NCBI GenBank assembly: GCA_017417085.1
Contig: JAFPZV010000086.1
Coordinates: 1-5,855, forward strand
DNA from: Deltaproteobacteria bacterium
Lineage (GTDB): Bacteria > Desulfobacterota > Desulfuromonadia > Desulfuromonadales > JAAYDE01
DNA: 5,855 nucleotides
Direction: 5' to 3'
Below, in pieces: positions 1 through 5,855 of this stretch. The stretch's first letter is position 1. Every line of letters begins with the position of its first letter. The notes under the pieces were generated by a model that was given only the letters and a program-made list of their open reading frames with translations, did no database searches and was not told where the DNA came from. The translations under genes and the position numbers were made by a program.

Positions 1-66
1 CAGACCACGGATACCACCGCTGTACGCAAACTGCTTGCGCTCTGGCTTGACCCGGGCAAACCGTAA
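1..66 (+). CDS. C-terminal fragment of an unidentified protein
   Basis: An open frame enters from the left edge in frame 1 and ends at a TAA at 64-66, leaving only the last 21 residues (beginning QTTDTT, ending LALWLDPGKP). The tail is too short to assign to a family. In some proteobacteria ntrY follows an rsmB (sun) or DUF4390 gene, but nothing in this tail confirms either. It lies on the same strand as ntrY, 150 bases ahead of it, so read-through into ntrYX is possible. That the frame is coding is inferred from its position and composition, not from a recognised motif. Confidence 0.5.
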   Translation, partial: QTTDTTAVRKLLALWLDPGKP

Positions 67-138
67 AAAAATCCTTTTGCATCAAAACATTCGCACCATT
101 TGGGTTCCCCGCCGGATCAATTGACAAAAAACGTCGGA

Positions 139-156
139 TGGCCCAAACTTGGTCCA
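139..156. promoter_or_regulatory. Imperfect palindrome, possible operator
   Basis: The sequence reads TGG-C-CCAA-ac-TTGG-T-CCA, an 18-base dyad in which 7 of 9 pairs match. It can also be read as two TGGnCCA heptamers (139-145 and 150-156) whose starts are 11 bases apart, about one helical turn. It begins 13 bases after the TTGACA at 121-126, where a -10 element would fall, so a bound protein could affect initiation. By a rough estimate a dyad this good arises by chance in a fair share of 150-base leaders, so its function is only a suggestion. Confidence 0.25.
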
Positions 157-206
157 TTACGCACGCGAACAGCCCCCAACCGGGCAAAAGTTTCCGCCCA
201 TCTGCC

Positions 207-210
207 AGGA
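207..210 (+). promoter_or_regulatory. Ribosome binding site deciding the ntrY start
   Basis: AGGA at 207-210 lies 6 bases ahead of the ATG at 217. No comparable site precedes the in-frame TTG at 100. This, together with the acidic and then basic N-terminus starting MAEEEQ, favours 217 as the real start. Confidence 0.65.
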
Positions 211-216
211 AAAGCC

Positions 217-2508
217 ATGGCCGAAGAAGAACAGACCGAAGCACAGACCGAGTCCCAAGAGGAAAAGCAACGCTCACCGCACCGGCGTGAAACGGTAATC
301 ACCGTTGTGATTATCAGTGTGGTGCTGCTGTTTTTCTTCTTTCAAAACCAGATGTTCAAGGGGACCGCCGGCCTTCCCGTCTCCAACACCATCGTCATTC
401 TGGCCATCGTCGATCTGAATATCCTGCTGATCCTGCTGGTACTGTTTCTCATCTGCCGCAATCTGTTCAGACTCTTTGTGGAACGCCGAGGCGGCACCCA
501 GACGCGATTGCGCTCCCGTCTGGTCATGTCGTTCGTCTCGCTGTCCCTACTGCCGACCCTGCTGCTCTTCTTTGCCGCGGCGGCCTTCATTACCAATTCC
601 ATTGAAAACTGGTTCAACACCCAGATAGAAACCTCGCTGAGCGAGTCGCTGGAGGTAGCGCAAACCTACTACAAGAACTCGGCAAGCAACGCGCTCTACT
701 ATGCCGAGCAGATTGCCCGCACCATCACGACAAACAAGCTGCTCAACCAGGAAAATATCTCCAAGCTCAACACGTTGATCAAACGCAAGCAGACCGAATA
801 CAACCTAAGCGCGGTGGAGGTTTTTTCCACCAGCTACGAGGAGCTCTCCCACGCGGCCAATCCCCAGATCCCCATGACAGCACTGACCGAAACCGATCAC
901 GAAAGTATCCGGGAAGGCCTTTTGGGCAACCGTTTTACCCGAATTTCTGCCGCCGAAAAAGCGGATCTCATTCGCGGAATCGTCCCCATTTACTCCAGCT
1001 GGAATTCGAAAAAAGTCGAAGGAGTGATTGTTGTCAATTACTATATCCCCTCGTCGCTCATCAACAAGATCCAGAAGATCTCCCACTCCTTCGACCAATA
1101 CCGGGAAACCAAGCTTATCAAAGAAAAAATCAAGCTGGGCTATATCATCATCCTGTTGCTGATCACGCTGCTTATCATCTTTCTGGCAACATGGGTCGGT
1201 CTGTTGCTGGCCAAGCAGATAACCGGTCCAATCCAGGCTCTGGCCCTTGCCACCGACGAAGTGGCCAATGGCAATCTGGACATTAGCATCGAAAAAACCT
1301 CACAGGATGAAATCGGCAAACTGATAGACGCCTTCAACCAGATGACTTCCGACCTGCGCCGTGGCCAGATAGCCATCAGCAATGCCTATCAGGAATTGCA
1401 GGCCGCCAACACCGAAAGCGAACAGCGCCGGCGCTATATGGAAGTCGTACTCCGCAACGTTACCGCAGGCGTTGTTTCCGTCGACACCCAGGGAAGATTT
1501 ACCACCATCAACAAGGCCGCCGAAGATCTGCTGCACATCAACGGCAACGAGATTATCGGCAAAACGTACCTGAAAGTCATGAACGAGCAAAGCCTGGCCA
1601 TTGTCCGGGAGTTCGTTTGTGATCTGGCGGCATCCGGACGCGATTCCATCCAGAAACAGATAGTTGCTTCGGTGGGTGACAACAGCCTCACTCTGCTCAT
1701 CTGCCTCACCACGCTGCGGGACGAAACCGGCGCCTCCCTGGGCACCGTGGTTGTGTTTGACGATCTGACACAGCTCATCAAGGCGCAGAGAATGGCGGCC
1801 TGGCGGGAAGTGGCGCGCCGTATCGCACATGAGATCAAGAATCCTCTGACGCCCATCAAACTGTCGGCCCAGCGCCTGCGCCGCCGCTATCTGGATCGTT
1901 TCAGCGCGGAGGAGACCGTTTTCGACGAATGCACCAACATGATCATCCAGCAGGTAGACGAGATGAAAATTCTGGTGGACGAATTTTCCCGTTTTGCCCG
2001 CCTGCCCACCAGCCATCCGCTGCCCGACGATCTCAACCAGATAGTTTCGGAGACGATGGTGCTCTACCAGGAAGGGCACCGTGAAATTCGTTTCAGCTTC
2101 CAGCCGGATCCCGACATCCCCATATTCGACATCGACCACGAACAGATGAAACGGGCCATCGGCAATCTTCTGGCCAACGCGGTGGATGCGGTAGCCGGAA
2201 TAGACGGAGAAATTAAAGTTGAAACCAACTTTATTTCCGCATTACAAATTGCTAATGTTATAGTTTCCGACAATGGCTGCGGTATTTCCTACGAGGACAA
2301 ATCGCGTTTGTTTGAGCCCTATTTTTCCACGAAAAAATCAGGCACCGGCCTGGGGCTGGTCATCACTTCGACAATCATCGCGGATCACAACGGTTATGTC
2401 CGGGTACGCAACAACGAGCCGAAAGGCACCTGCTTCATTGTAGAGCTCCCGGTGAGCAACCGTTCGGCGGCCATGTCGTTTCATACCGAAACAACGGAGA
2501 ACCTATGA
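217..2508 (+). CDS. ntrY: NtrY-type sensor histidine kinase (membrane, HAMP-PAS-HisKA-HATPase)
   Basis: Inner-membrane sensor kinase of 763 residues that should autophosphorylate on histidine and pass the phosphate to NtrX. Hydrophobic segments lie near residues 26-43, 56-80, 103-124 and 308-332. The Arg-rich loop after the second fits positive-inside topology, placing residues about 125-307 outside the membrane as the sensor. A HAMP linker follows (about 330-382), then a PAS domain (about 404-516). The HisKA box reads RRIAHEIKNPLTP with the acceptor at His538; HEIKNPLTP with LSAQRLRRRY is typical of NtrY. The ATPase domain has the N box (Asn654 in NLLANAVDA), G1 box DNGCGI (685-690), F box LFEPYFSTK and G2 box GTGLGL (709-714), so all catalytic motifs are present. 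The signal it senses cannot be read from the sequence. The stop overlaps the ntrX start by 4 bases, implying translational coupling. NtrY, rather than NtrB, is chosen for the multi-pass N-terminus and HAMP domain. Confidence 0.88.
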   Translation: MAEEEQTEAQTESQEEKQRSPHRRETVITVVIISVVLLFFFFQNQMFKGTAGLPVSNTIVILAIVDLNILLILLVLFLICRNLFRLFVERRGGTQTRLRSRLVMSFVSLSLLPTLLLFFAAAAFITNSIENWFNTQIETSLSESLEVAQTYYKNSASNALYYAEQIARTITTNKLLNQENISKLNTLIKRKQTEYNLSAVEVFSTSYEELSHAANPQIPMTALTETDHESIREGLLGNRFTRISAAEKADLIRGIVPIYSSWNSKKVEGVIVVNYYIPSSLINKIQKISHSFDQYRETKLIKEKIKLGYIIILLLITLLIIFLATWVGLLLAKQITGPIQALALATDEVANGNLDISIEKTSQDEIGKLIDAFNQMTSDLRRGQIAISNAYQELQAANTESEQRRRYMEVVLRNVTAGVVSVDTQGRFTTINKAAEDLLHINGNEIIGKTYLKVMNEQSLAIVREFVCDLAASGRDSIQKQIVASVGDNSLTLLICLTTLRDETGASLGTVVVFDDLTQLIKAQRMAAWREVARRIAHEIKNPLTPIKLSAQRLRRRYLDRFSAEETVFDECTNMIIQQVDEMKILVDEFSRFARLPTSHPLPDDLNQIVSETMVLYQEGHREIRFSFQPDPDIPIFDIDHEQMKRAIGNLLANAVDAVAGIDGEIKVETNFISALQIANVIVSDNGCGISYEDKSRLFEPYFSTKKSGTGLGLVITSTIIADHNGYVRVRNNEPKGTCFIVELPVSNRSAAMSFHTETTENL

Positions 2509-3998
2509 AAACCATTTTGATAGTCGATGATGAAGAAAGCATTCGGCAGAGCCTTTCCGGAATTCTGCAGGACGAAAACTTCCATACGCTCTGCGCGCAA
2601 GACGGCGAAGAATGCCTCAACATCATCAAGGAAGAAACACCGGATCTGATCCTCCTGGATATCTGGATGAACGGCATCGACGGCATTGAAACCCTGAAAA
2701 AGATCAAGGAGTTCAATCCGGATCAGACGGTTATCATGATGAGCGGGCACGGTACCATCGCCTCGGCGGTGCAATCGACCAAACTTGGCGCCTACGACTT
2801 TATCGAAAAGCCCCTCTCCATCGAAAAGCTGCTCCTGACCATCCACAACGCCTTGAAAGTGCATCATCTGGTGGAAGAAAACCGGGAGCTGAAATCCAAA
2901 ATCGAGGACGATTATCAGATAGTCGGCAACAGCGCGGTTATTCGCGAACTGAAGCAGCAGATCCGGCTTGCGGCCCCGACATCGGGCTGGGTGCTGATCA
3001 CCGGTGAAAATGGGACCGGCAAGGAGCTGGTGGCCCGTGCCATCCACAACAACTCCACGCGCCGCGACAAGGCCTTCGTGGAAGTCAACTGCGCGGCAAT
3101 TCCCGAAGAGCTTATCGAGTCCACCCTGTTCGGGCATGAAAAAGGCGCTTTTACCGGAGCGACCGCCTCGCACAAGGGCAAATTTGACCAGGCCCACGAA
3201 GGAACACTGTTTCTGGACGAAATCGGCGACATGTCGCCCAAAACCCAGGCCAAGGTACTGCGCATTCTGGAAGAGCACAGCTTCGAACGGGTTGGGGGCA
3301 ATAAAACCATCACCGTGGATGTACGGGTGGTGGCCGCCACCAACAAGAATCTGCGCGAGGAGATAAACCTCGGCAACTTCCGCCAGGACCTGTTTTTCCG
3401 GCTCAACGTGCTGCCGATCCGGGTGCCGCCGCTGCGTGAGCGCAAAGAAGACATTCCCCTGCTTATTGATCACTTTTTAAAGTATTTTTCCGCGAAGGAA
3501 GGCAAAAAGCTCAAGCAAATCGACAAAACCGCTCTGGATATCCTCATCAATCATCAGTGGCCGGGCAATGTCCGCGAGCTGAGAAACACGGTCGAACGCC
3601 TGGTAATCATGACGCCCCGCGACGTCATCAAGGAAGAGCATCTCAAGAAATTCATCTTTCAGCTTGAAAGCGAAGCTGTAAGCCAAACGCCTCTTTCCAG
3701 CGGCGCAGCCGCAGCAAGCAGCCAGGTACCTGGCACAGGCGCGGACAGCACCTCTTCCGCAGCGCCTGCGCAGCCGCTTTCTTCCGAGGGGAAAGAGCAG
3801 GAGGATGTGTCCCTCTCTACGTACCGGGATGCCAAGGAGCACTTCGAGAAGGAGTTCCTCATCAAAAAGCTCAAACAGTATGGCTGGAACATTTCAAAAA
3901 CCGCGGAGGCCATTGAGATGGAACGTTCCAATCTGCACCGCAAAATCAAGGCCTACGGCATCTACCAGAACAGAAGCGGCGACATGGACCAGCAGTAA
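2505..3998 (+). CDS. ntrX: NtrX-type sigma-54-dependent response regulator
   Basis: Cytoplasmic transcription activator of 497 residues, partner of NtrY. The receiver domain (about 1-118) has acidic residues DDE at 8-10, phosphoacceptor Asp52 in LLDIWM, Ser80 and Lys102 in FIEKP. The AAA+ sigma-54 interaction domain (about 138-365) has Walker A GENGTGKE (167-174), an intact GAFTGA loop (214-219) that contacts sigma-54, Walker B TLFLDE (234-239), VAATN (276-280), an FFRLNVLPIRVPPLRER segment carrying the arginine-finger region, and PGNVRELRN (353-361). A Fis-type helix-turn-helix closes the protein (about 454-486; ISKTAEAIEMERSNLHRKIK). Between them, residues about 388-437 form an Ala/Ser/Pro/Gln-rich linker longer than such regulators usually have. 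GGAG at 2496-2499, 5 bases before the ATG, lies inside ntrY. An NtrC or other NtrC-family regulator would look similar; the NtrX name rests largely on pairing with NtrY. The intact GAFTGA predicts true sigma-54 activation. Confidence 0.87.
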   Translation: MKTILIVDDEESIRQSLSGILQDENFHTLCAQDGEECLNIIKEETPDLILLDIWMNGIDGIETLKKIKEFNPDQTVIMMSGHGTIASAVQSTKLGAYDFIEKPLSIEKLLLTIHNALKVHHLVEENRELKSKIEDDYQIVGNSAVIRELKQQIRLAAPTSGWVLITGENGTGKELVARAIHNNSTRRDKAFVEVNCAAIPEELIESTLFGHEKGAFTGATASHKGKFDQAHEGTLFLDEIGDMSPKTQAKVLRILEEHSFERVGGNKTITVDVRVVAATNKNLREEINLGNFRQDLFFRLNVLPIRVPPLRERKEDIPLLIDHFLKYFSAKEGKKLKQIDKTALDILINHQWPGNVRELRNTVERLVIMTPRDVIKEEHLKKFIFQLESEAVSQTPLSSGAAAASSQVPGTGADSTSSAAPAQPLSSEGKEQEDVSLSTYRDAKEHFEKEFLIKKLKQYGWNISKTAEAIEMERSNLHRKIKAYGIYQNRSGDMDQQ

Positions 3999-4025
3999 GC
4001 CCTATGTTCCCGCTTCATTTTATTT
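3973..4025 (+). terminator. Candidate Rho-independent terminator at the ntrX / rlpA convergent ends
   Basis: GAAGCGG (3973-3979) pairs perfectly with CCGCTTC (4010-4016). The stem continues inward past one C-C mismatch through a G-U pair (3981/4008), ACAT with ATGT (3982-3985/4004-4007) and GG with CC (3986-3987/4001-4002), with T4003 bulged. That gives 13 Watson-Crick pairs plus one wobble around a 13-base loop. ATTTTATTT follows at 4017-4025, so the plus-strand, ntrX direction looks like an intrinsic terminator. The ntrX stop sits in the loop and the stop of the convergent gene at the foot of the stem. Read on the minus strand the tail is poorer in T, so termination there is less likely. 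Confidence 0.5.
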
Positions 4026-4986
4026 GCACAACCAGCCCCGAATTGCCTCCCCTGGCCAGCGTGCGGCGGGCCTCTTCCGCCGCTGCCCGGGTAGCGTAGC
4101 GCCCTACCCAAACCGAGTAGTGACGTGTTGAACCATTTGTGTGTTCCTTCACTCGCACGTCGTTCCCCTGGGAACGCAATTTTGCGGCGAGCCGTTGCGC
4201 ATTGTCATGAACCGAGAAGACACCCACCTGTACAGTGTAACCTCCGCCGGAAACGGCAGGTATGCTGCCGGGACTTTTTGCGTTTCCGGCCTCTCCCACC
4301 GTTTTCCGGGACGAAACGGCGTGCCCGGATGCGCGATGATGCGCTGTCTCCATTCTGGCCGCCTTTTCTTCGGGGGCGGAACGCTCCTTTTTGGGCAAAG
4401 CTTTTTTCTCCGCATGGGCGACGCTCTTTGCCGCCAAACTTTCCGTATCCTTATGGGAGGTCTTGTTCAAAACAGCTTTGCCGGATGTGGGCGAAGTAGC
4501 TACAGCCGTGGAAGCAACCGGCGCAGCAGAGTGATTCAACGCCTCCACTCTTACCCGGACGACCCCCTTCCTGAACATATCCAGCTGTTTGGCCGCCGCA
4601 TAGGAAACATCAATGACTCTCCCCTTCTTAAAAGGGCCACGATCGTTTATCCGCACCACAACTTCCCGGCCATTGTCAAGGCGGCGTACCTTGACATACG
4701 TCCCCATTGGCAGTGTCTTGTGCGCACCCGTCAATTTGTGCATGTCGTACTTTTCGCCGCTGCTGGTACGACGGCCGTGGAAGTGCTTCCCATACCAGCT
4801 GGCCCAGCCTACTTGATGGAAACCCTCGGCACTGCGTTGTGGTATGTACTTTTTACCGCCAACAACGTAAGGACGCTCCCAACCCTTGAGTTTCGGCTCC
4901 GGCTGTTTGGGGGAGGAGCAGGAAATCAGCAACACCAACAGAAAAAACGCAGCGAAACGCAGGTTTCCGATCCTTTCCATATCCAT
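4015..4986 (-). CDS. rlpA: RlpA-like septal ring lytic transglycosylase, lipoprotein with SPOR domain
   Basis: Predicted outer-membrane lipoprotein of 323 residues from the ATG at 4986. A short n-region with two Arg precedes a hydrophobic core and lipobox LISC, with the lipidated Cys at residue 23. The RlpA double-psi beta-barrel spans about 58-149: [18 protein letters not shown], then [13 protein letters not shown], then VRINDRGPF and [13 protein letters not shown]. Glu78, His89 and Asp115 match residues conserved in RlpA enzymes that cleave peptidoglycan strands lacking stem peptides, so it is probably active. Residues about 150-245 are a Lys/Ala/Ser-rich, presumably disordered linker. The SPOR domain (about 249-323; [22 protein letters not shown], then YSVWVGRY) binds denuded glycan at division sites. 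It converges on ntrX with 16 bases between the stops and diverges from accA. Start choice is uncertain: the ORF is open to a GTG at 5031, and an ATG also lies at 4980. GGAAAG at 4994-4999, 7 bases upstream, favours 4986. Confidence 0.85.
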   Translation of the reverse strand: MDMERIGNLRFAAFFLLVLLISCSSPKQPEPKLKGWERPYVVGGKKYIPQRSAEGFHQVGWASWYGKHFHGRRTSSGEKYDMHKLTGAHKTLPMGTYVKVRRLDNGREVVVRINDRGPFKKGRVIDVSYAAAKQLDMFRKGVVRVRVEALNHSAAPVASTAVATSPTSGKAVLNKTSHKDTESLAAKSVAHAEKKALPKKERSAPEEKAARMETAHHRASGHAVSSRKTVGEAGNAKSPGSIPAVSGGGYTVQVGVFSVHDNAQRLAAKLRSQGNDVRVKEHTNGSTRHYSVWVGRYATRAAAEEARRTLARGGNSGLVVQIK

Positions 4987-5066
4987 ACAGATACTTTCCG
5001 TCACTGTTACCCCAAACCTTTCCTCATTCACGTGAAAACAAACAAGGATCCGTTTTTATAGAAGTT

Positions 5067-5096
5067 ATTATGCATACTGGTTTTTCAATCTGTTTA
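5067..5096 (-). promoter_or_regulatory. Candidate sigma-70-type promoter for rlpA
   Basis: On the minus strand a -35-like TAAACA (5096-5091, 4 of 6 consensus) is followed after 18 bases by a -10-like CATAAT (5072-5067, 5 of 6 consensus), with TG directly before the -10. Transcription would begin near 5060, leaving a leader of about 75 bases before the ATG at 4986. The -35 is weak, so this is a best candidate rather than a firm call. Confidence 0.35.
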
Positions 5097-5107
5097 CCAG
5101 TTTTTTT
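5076..5107. repeat. Inverted repeat ACTGGT-N14-ACCAGT with T run
   Basis: ACTGGT (5076-5081) and ACCAGT (5096-5101) are exact inverted repeats separated by 14 bases, and a run of seven T (5101-5107) follows on the plus strand. One arm lies in the spacer of the candidate rlpA promoter and the other overlaps its -35, so it could be an operator for a dimeric regulator. It also resembles a weak terminator on the plus strand, but no plus-strand gene lies immediately upstream to terminate. A 6-base repeat with a free spacer is expected about once by chance in a region of this size. Confidence 0.3.
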
Positions 5108-5192
5108 ACAGTGGACATCTTTTGAAAGGAAGATATGGATTCCTTGCCCCATATGTTATAAAAAAGATATTGAAGGTATATTCACCCAAAGC

Positions 5193-5197
5193 AGGAA
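5193..5197 (+). promoter_or_regulatory. Ribosome binding site of accA
   Basis: AGGAA at 5193-5197 precedes the ATG at 5208 by 10 bases, slightly longer than the usual spacing. No other purine-rich site competes, and the N-terminus starting [18 protein letters not shown] matches where AccA proteins begin. Confidence 0.6.
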
Positions 5198-5207
5198 ATA
5201 ACTTGAT

Positions 5208-5855
5208 ATGCGTCACTATCTCGATTTTGAAAAACCCCTGGCGGAACTGGAAGCCAAAATTAATGAATTGCGGCAGTACTCCCAGGAAGATGTTTCCATC
5301 GAACCGGAACTGGAACGGCTGCGGGAAAAAGCCATACAGATGCGGGAGAAAATCTTCTCCGGCCTGAACCGCTGGCAACGCACCCAGCTGGCACGGCATC
5401 CGGATCGGCCCTACACTCTGGACTATATCCGGATGATCTTCACCGACTGGTGTGAAATTCACGGCGATCGCCTCTATGGGGATGATTGCGCCATCGTCTG
5501 CGGCTTCGCCCGCATCGACGCCCTGCCCTGCGCGGTTATCGGTCACCAAAAGGGACGCGACACCAAGGAGAAGATTCGAAACAACTTCGGAATGCCGCAT
5601 CCGGAAGGTTACCACAAGGCGCTGCGCGTCATGAAACTGGCAGAGAAATTTTCCCTGCCCATTTTCACTTTTATCGACACGCCTGGAGCCTTTCCCGGCA
5701 TCGGCGCCGAAGAACGCGGCCAGGCCGCGGCTATTGCACAAAATCTTTATGAAATGGCAGGACTGACCGTACCGGTCATCGCCACGGTGACCGGTGAAGG
5801 CGGTTCCGGTGGCGCTTTGGCCATCGCCGTCGCCAACCGTGTCCTGATGATGGAA
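5208..5855 (+). CDS. accA: Acetyl-CoA carboxylase carboxyltransferase subunit alpha (3' end outside window)
   Basis: Cytoplasmic AccA. With AccD it moves the carboxyl group from biotin on AccB to acetyl-CoA, giving malonyl-CoA, the first committed step of fatty-acid synthesis. The window shows 216 residues and no stop; the family is usually about 315-325 residues, so roughly the last third is missing. An N-terminal helical part ([22 protein letters not shown]) leads to [14 protein letters not shown] (61-74), [19 protein letters not shown] (112-130), PEGYHKALR (132-140), [17 protein letters not shown] (156-172) and [12 protein letters not shown] (196-207). The glycine-rich segments are the crotonase-fold backbone NH donors that stabilise the enolate of acetyl-CoA. 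It is divergent from rlpA and appears to be first in its transcription unit. No truncation or frameshift is seen in the visible part. The family assignment is close to certain. Confidence 0.96.
   Translation, partial: MRHYLDFEKPLAELEAKINELRQYSQEDVSIEPELERLREKAIQMREKIFSGLNRWQRTQLARHPDRPYTLDYIRMIFTDWCEIHGDRLYGDDCAIVCGFARIDALPCAVIGHQKGRDTKEKIRNNFGMPHPEGYHKALRVMKLAEKFSLPIFTFIDTPGAFPGIGAEERGQAAAIAQNLYEMAGLTVPVIATVTGEGGSGGALAIAVANRVLMME

Larger units (their letters stand above)
67..216 (+). other. Leader region upstream of ntrY
   Basis: This gap has no convincing gene. It holds a perfect -35-like hexamer TTGACA at 121-126, but no good -10 hexamer follows at 16-18 bases (the best positions read like CAAACT), so a standard sigma-70 promoter is not established. 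An 18-base imperfect palindrome lies at 139-156, and a ribosome binding site at 207-210. The ntrY frame stays open upstream to a TTG at 100, but that TTG has no Shine-Dalgarno sequence and the 39 extra residues look like translated non-coding DNA. Either a promoter here or read-through from the upstream gene could supply ntrYX transcription. Confidence 0.45.
4987..5207. other. Divergent intergenic region between rlpA and accA
   Basis: This 221-base AT-rich stretch separates two genes transcribed away from each other, so it should hold both promoters. For rlpA there is a candidate promoter at 5067-5096. For accA no clear -35/-10 pair was found. The best isolated -10-like hexamers are TATATT at 5177-5182 and TATGTT at 5152-5157, and -35-like hexamers are TTTACA at 5105-5110 and TTGAAA at 5122-5127, but none combine at a normal spacing. 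An inverted repeat followed by a run of seven T lies at 5076-5107. No small gene was recognised. Confidence 0.6.

Noticed and set aside
139..153. Sigma-54-like promoter (TGGCCC...TTGG) before ntrY
   Set aside because: The spacing between the two blocks is one base short and the -12 GC is absent (GG); the palindrome explains the pattern better.
100..216. N-terminal extension of ntrY from the TTG at 100
   Set aside because: There is no ribosome binding site before the TTG, the 39 residues look unlike a protein N-terminus, and the ATG at 217 has AGGA at a good distance.
1300..2139. A 279-codon minus-strand frame opposite the PAS and kinase part of ntrY
   Set aside because: It is antisense to conserved PAS and HisKA sequence, with no motif of its own.
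2481..3473. A 330-codon open frame on the minus strand inside ntrX
   Set aside because: It lies antisense to a fully supported gene with intact receiver, AAA+ and HTH motifs, has no recognisable domain, and is explained by codon bias of the coding strand.
4141..5061. A 306-codon open frame on the plus strand opposite rlpA
   Set aside because: The minus strand encodes a clear lipobox, DPBB and SPOR protein; the plus-strand translation has no family signature and appears to be a shadow.
5112..5126. Sigma-54-like promoter (TGG...TTG) before accA
   Set aside because: The GG and the second element are one base too close, and the required GC at -12 is GA.
5122..5367. An 81-codon plus-strand frame overlapping the accA start
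   Set aside because: It uses a TTG start and runs out of frame through conserved accA sequence; accA in its own frame matches the family from its ATG.

Overview
The window looks like chromosomal core DNA from a Gram-negative bacterium. The RlpA-type lipoprotein with a SPOR domain and the NtrY/NtrX pair point to a proteobacterium in the broad sense. The mix of an NtrY-class kinase, a sigma-54 activator and this protein style would fit the Desulfuromonadia (Geobacter/Desulfuromonas/Pelobacter relatives), but that placement is inference from family resemblance, not a measured phylogeny. No mobile element, CRISPR array, rRNA or tRNA was seen.

Layout: (1) Positions 1-66 hold the last 21 codons and stop of an unidentified plus-strand gene. 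(2) A 150-base leader (67-216) contains a perfect -35-like TTGACA and an imperfect 18-bp palindrome. (3) ntrY (217-2508) and ntrX (2505-3998), overlapping by 4 bases in an ATGA, encode a four-pass membrane histidine kinase and its sigma-54-dependent response regulator. (4) A hairpin with a T-rich tail (3973-4025) lies over the convergent 3' ends of ntrX and the next gene. (5) Minus strand, 4986-4015: a lipoprotein with a double-psi beta-barrel (RlpA) domain and a C-terminal SPOR domain, a probable septal peptidoglycan lytic enzyme. (6) A 221-base divergent intergenic region (4987-5207) carries a candidate minus-strand promoter overlapped by an inverted repeat. (7) accA begins at 5208 and runs off the right edge; 216 codons are visible.

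How they fit together: NtrY and NtrX form one signalling unit, with a sensor outside the membrane, a PAS domain and kinase inside, and phosphotransfer to NtrX, which should drive sigma-54 promoters. The RlpA/SPOR lipoprotein acts on cell-wall glycan in the periplasm, and AccA is half of the carboxyltransferase that makes malonyl-CoA for membrane lipid synthesis. Whether NtrX controls either neighbour cannot be told from this sequence; no convincing sigma-54 promoter was found here. I see no new biological system: the coding content is conventional, and the points worth a second look are short regulatory structures and the ntrX linker.
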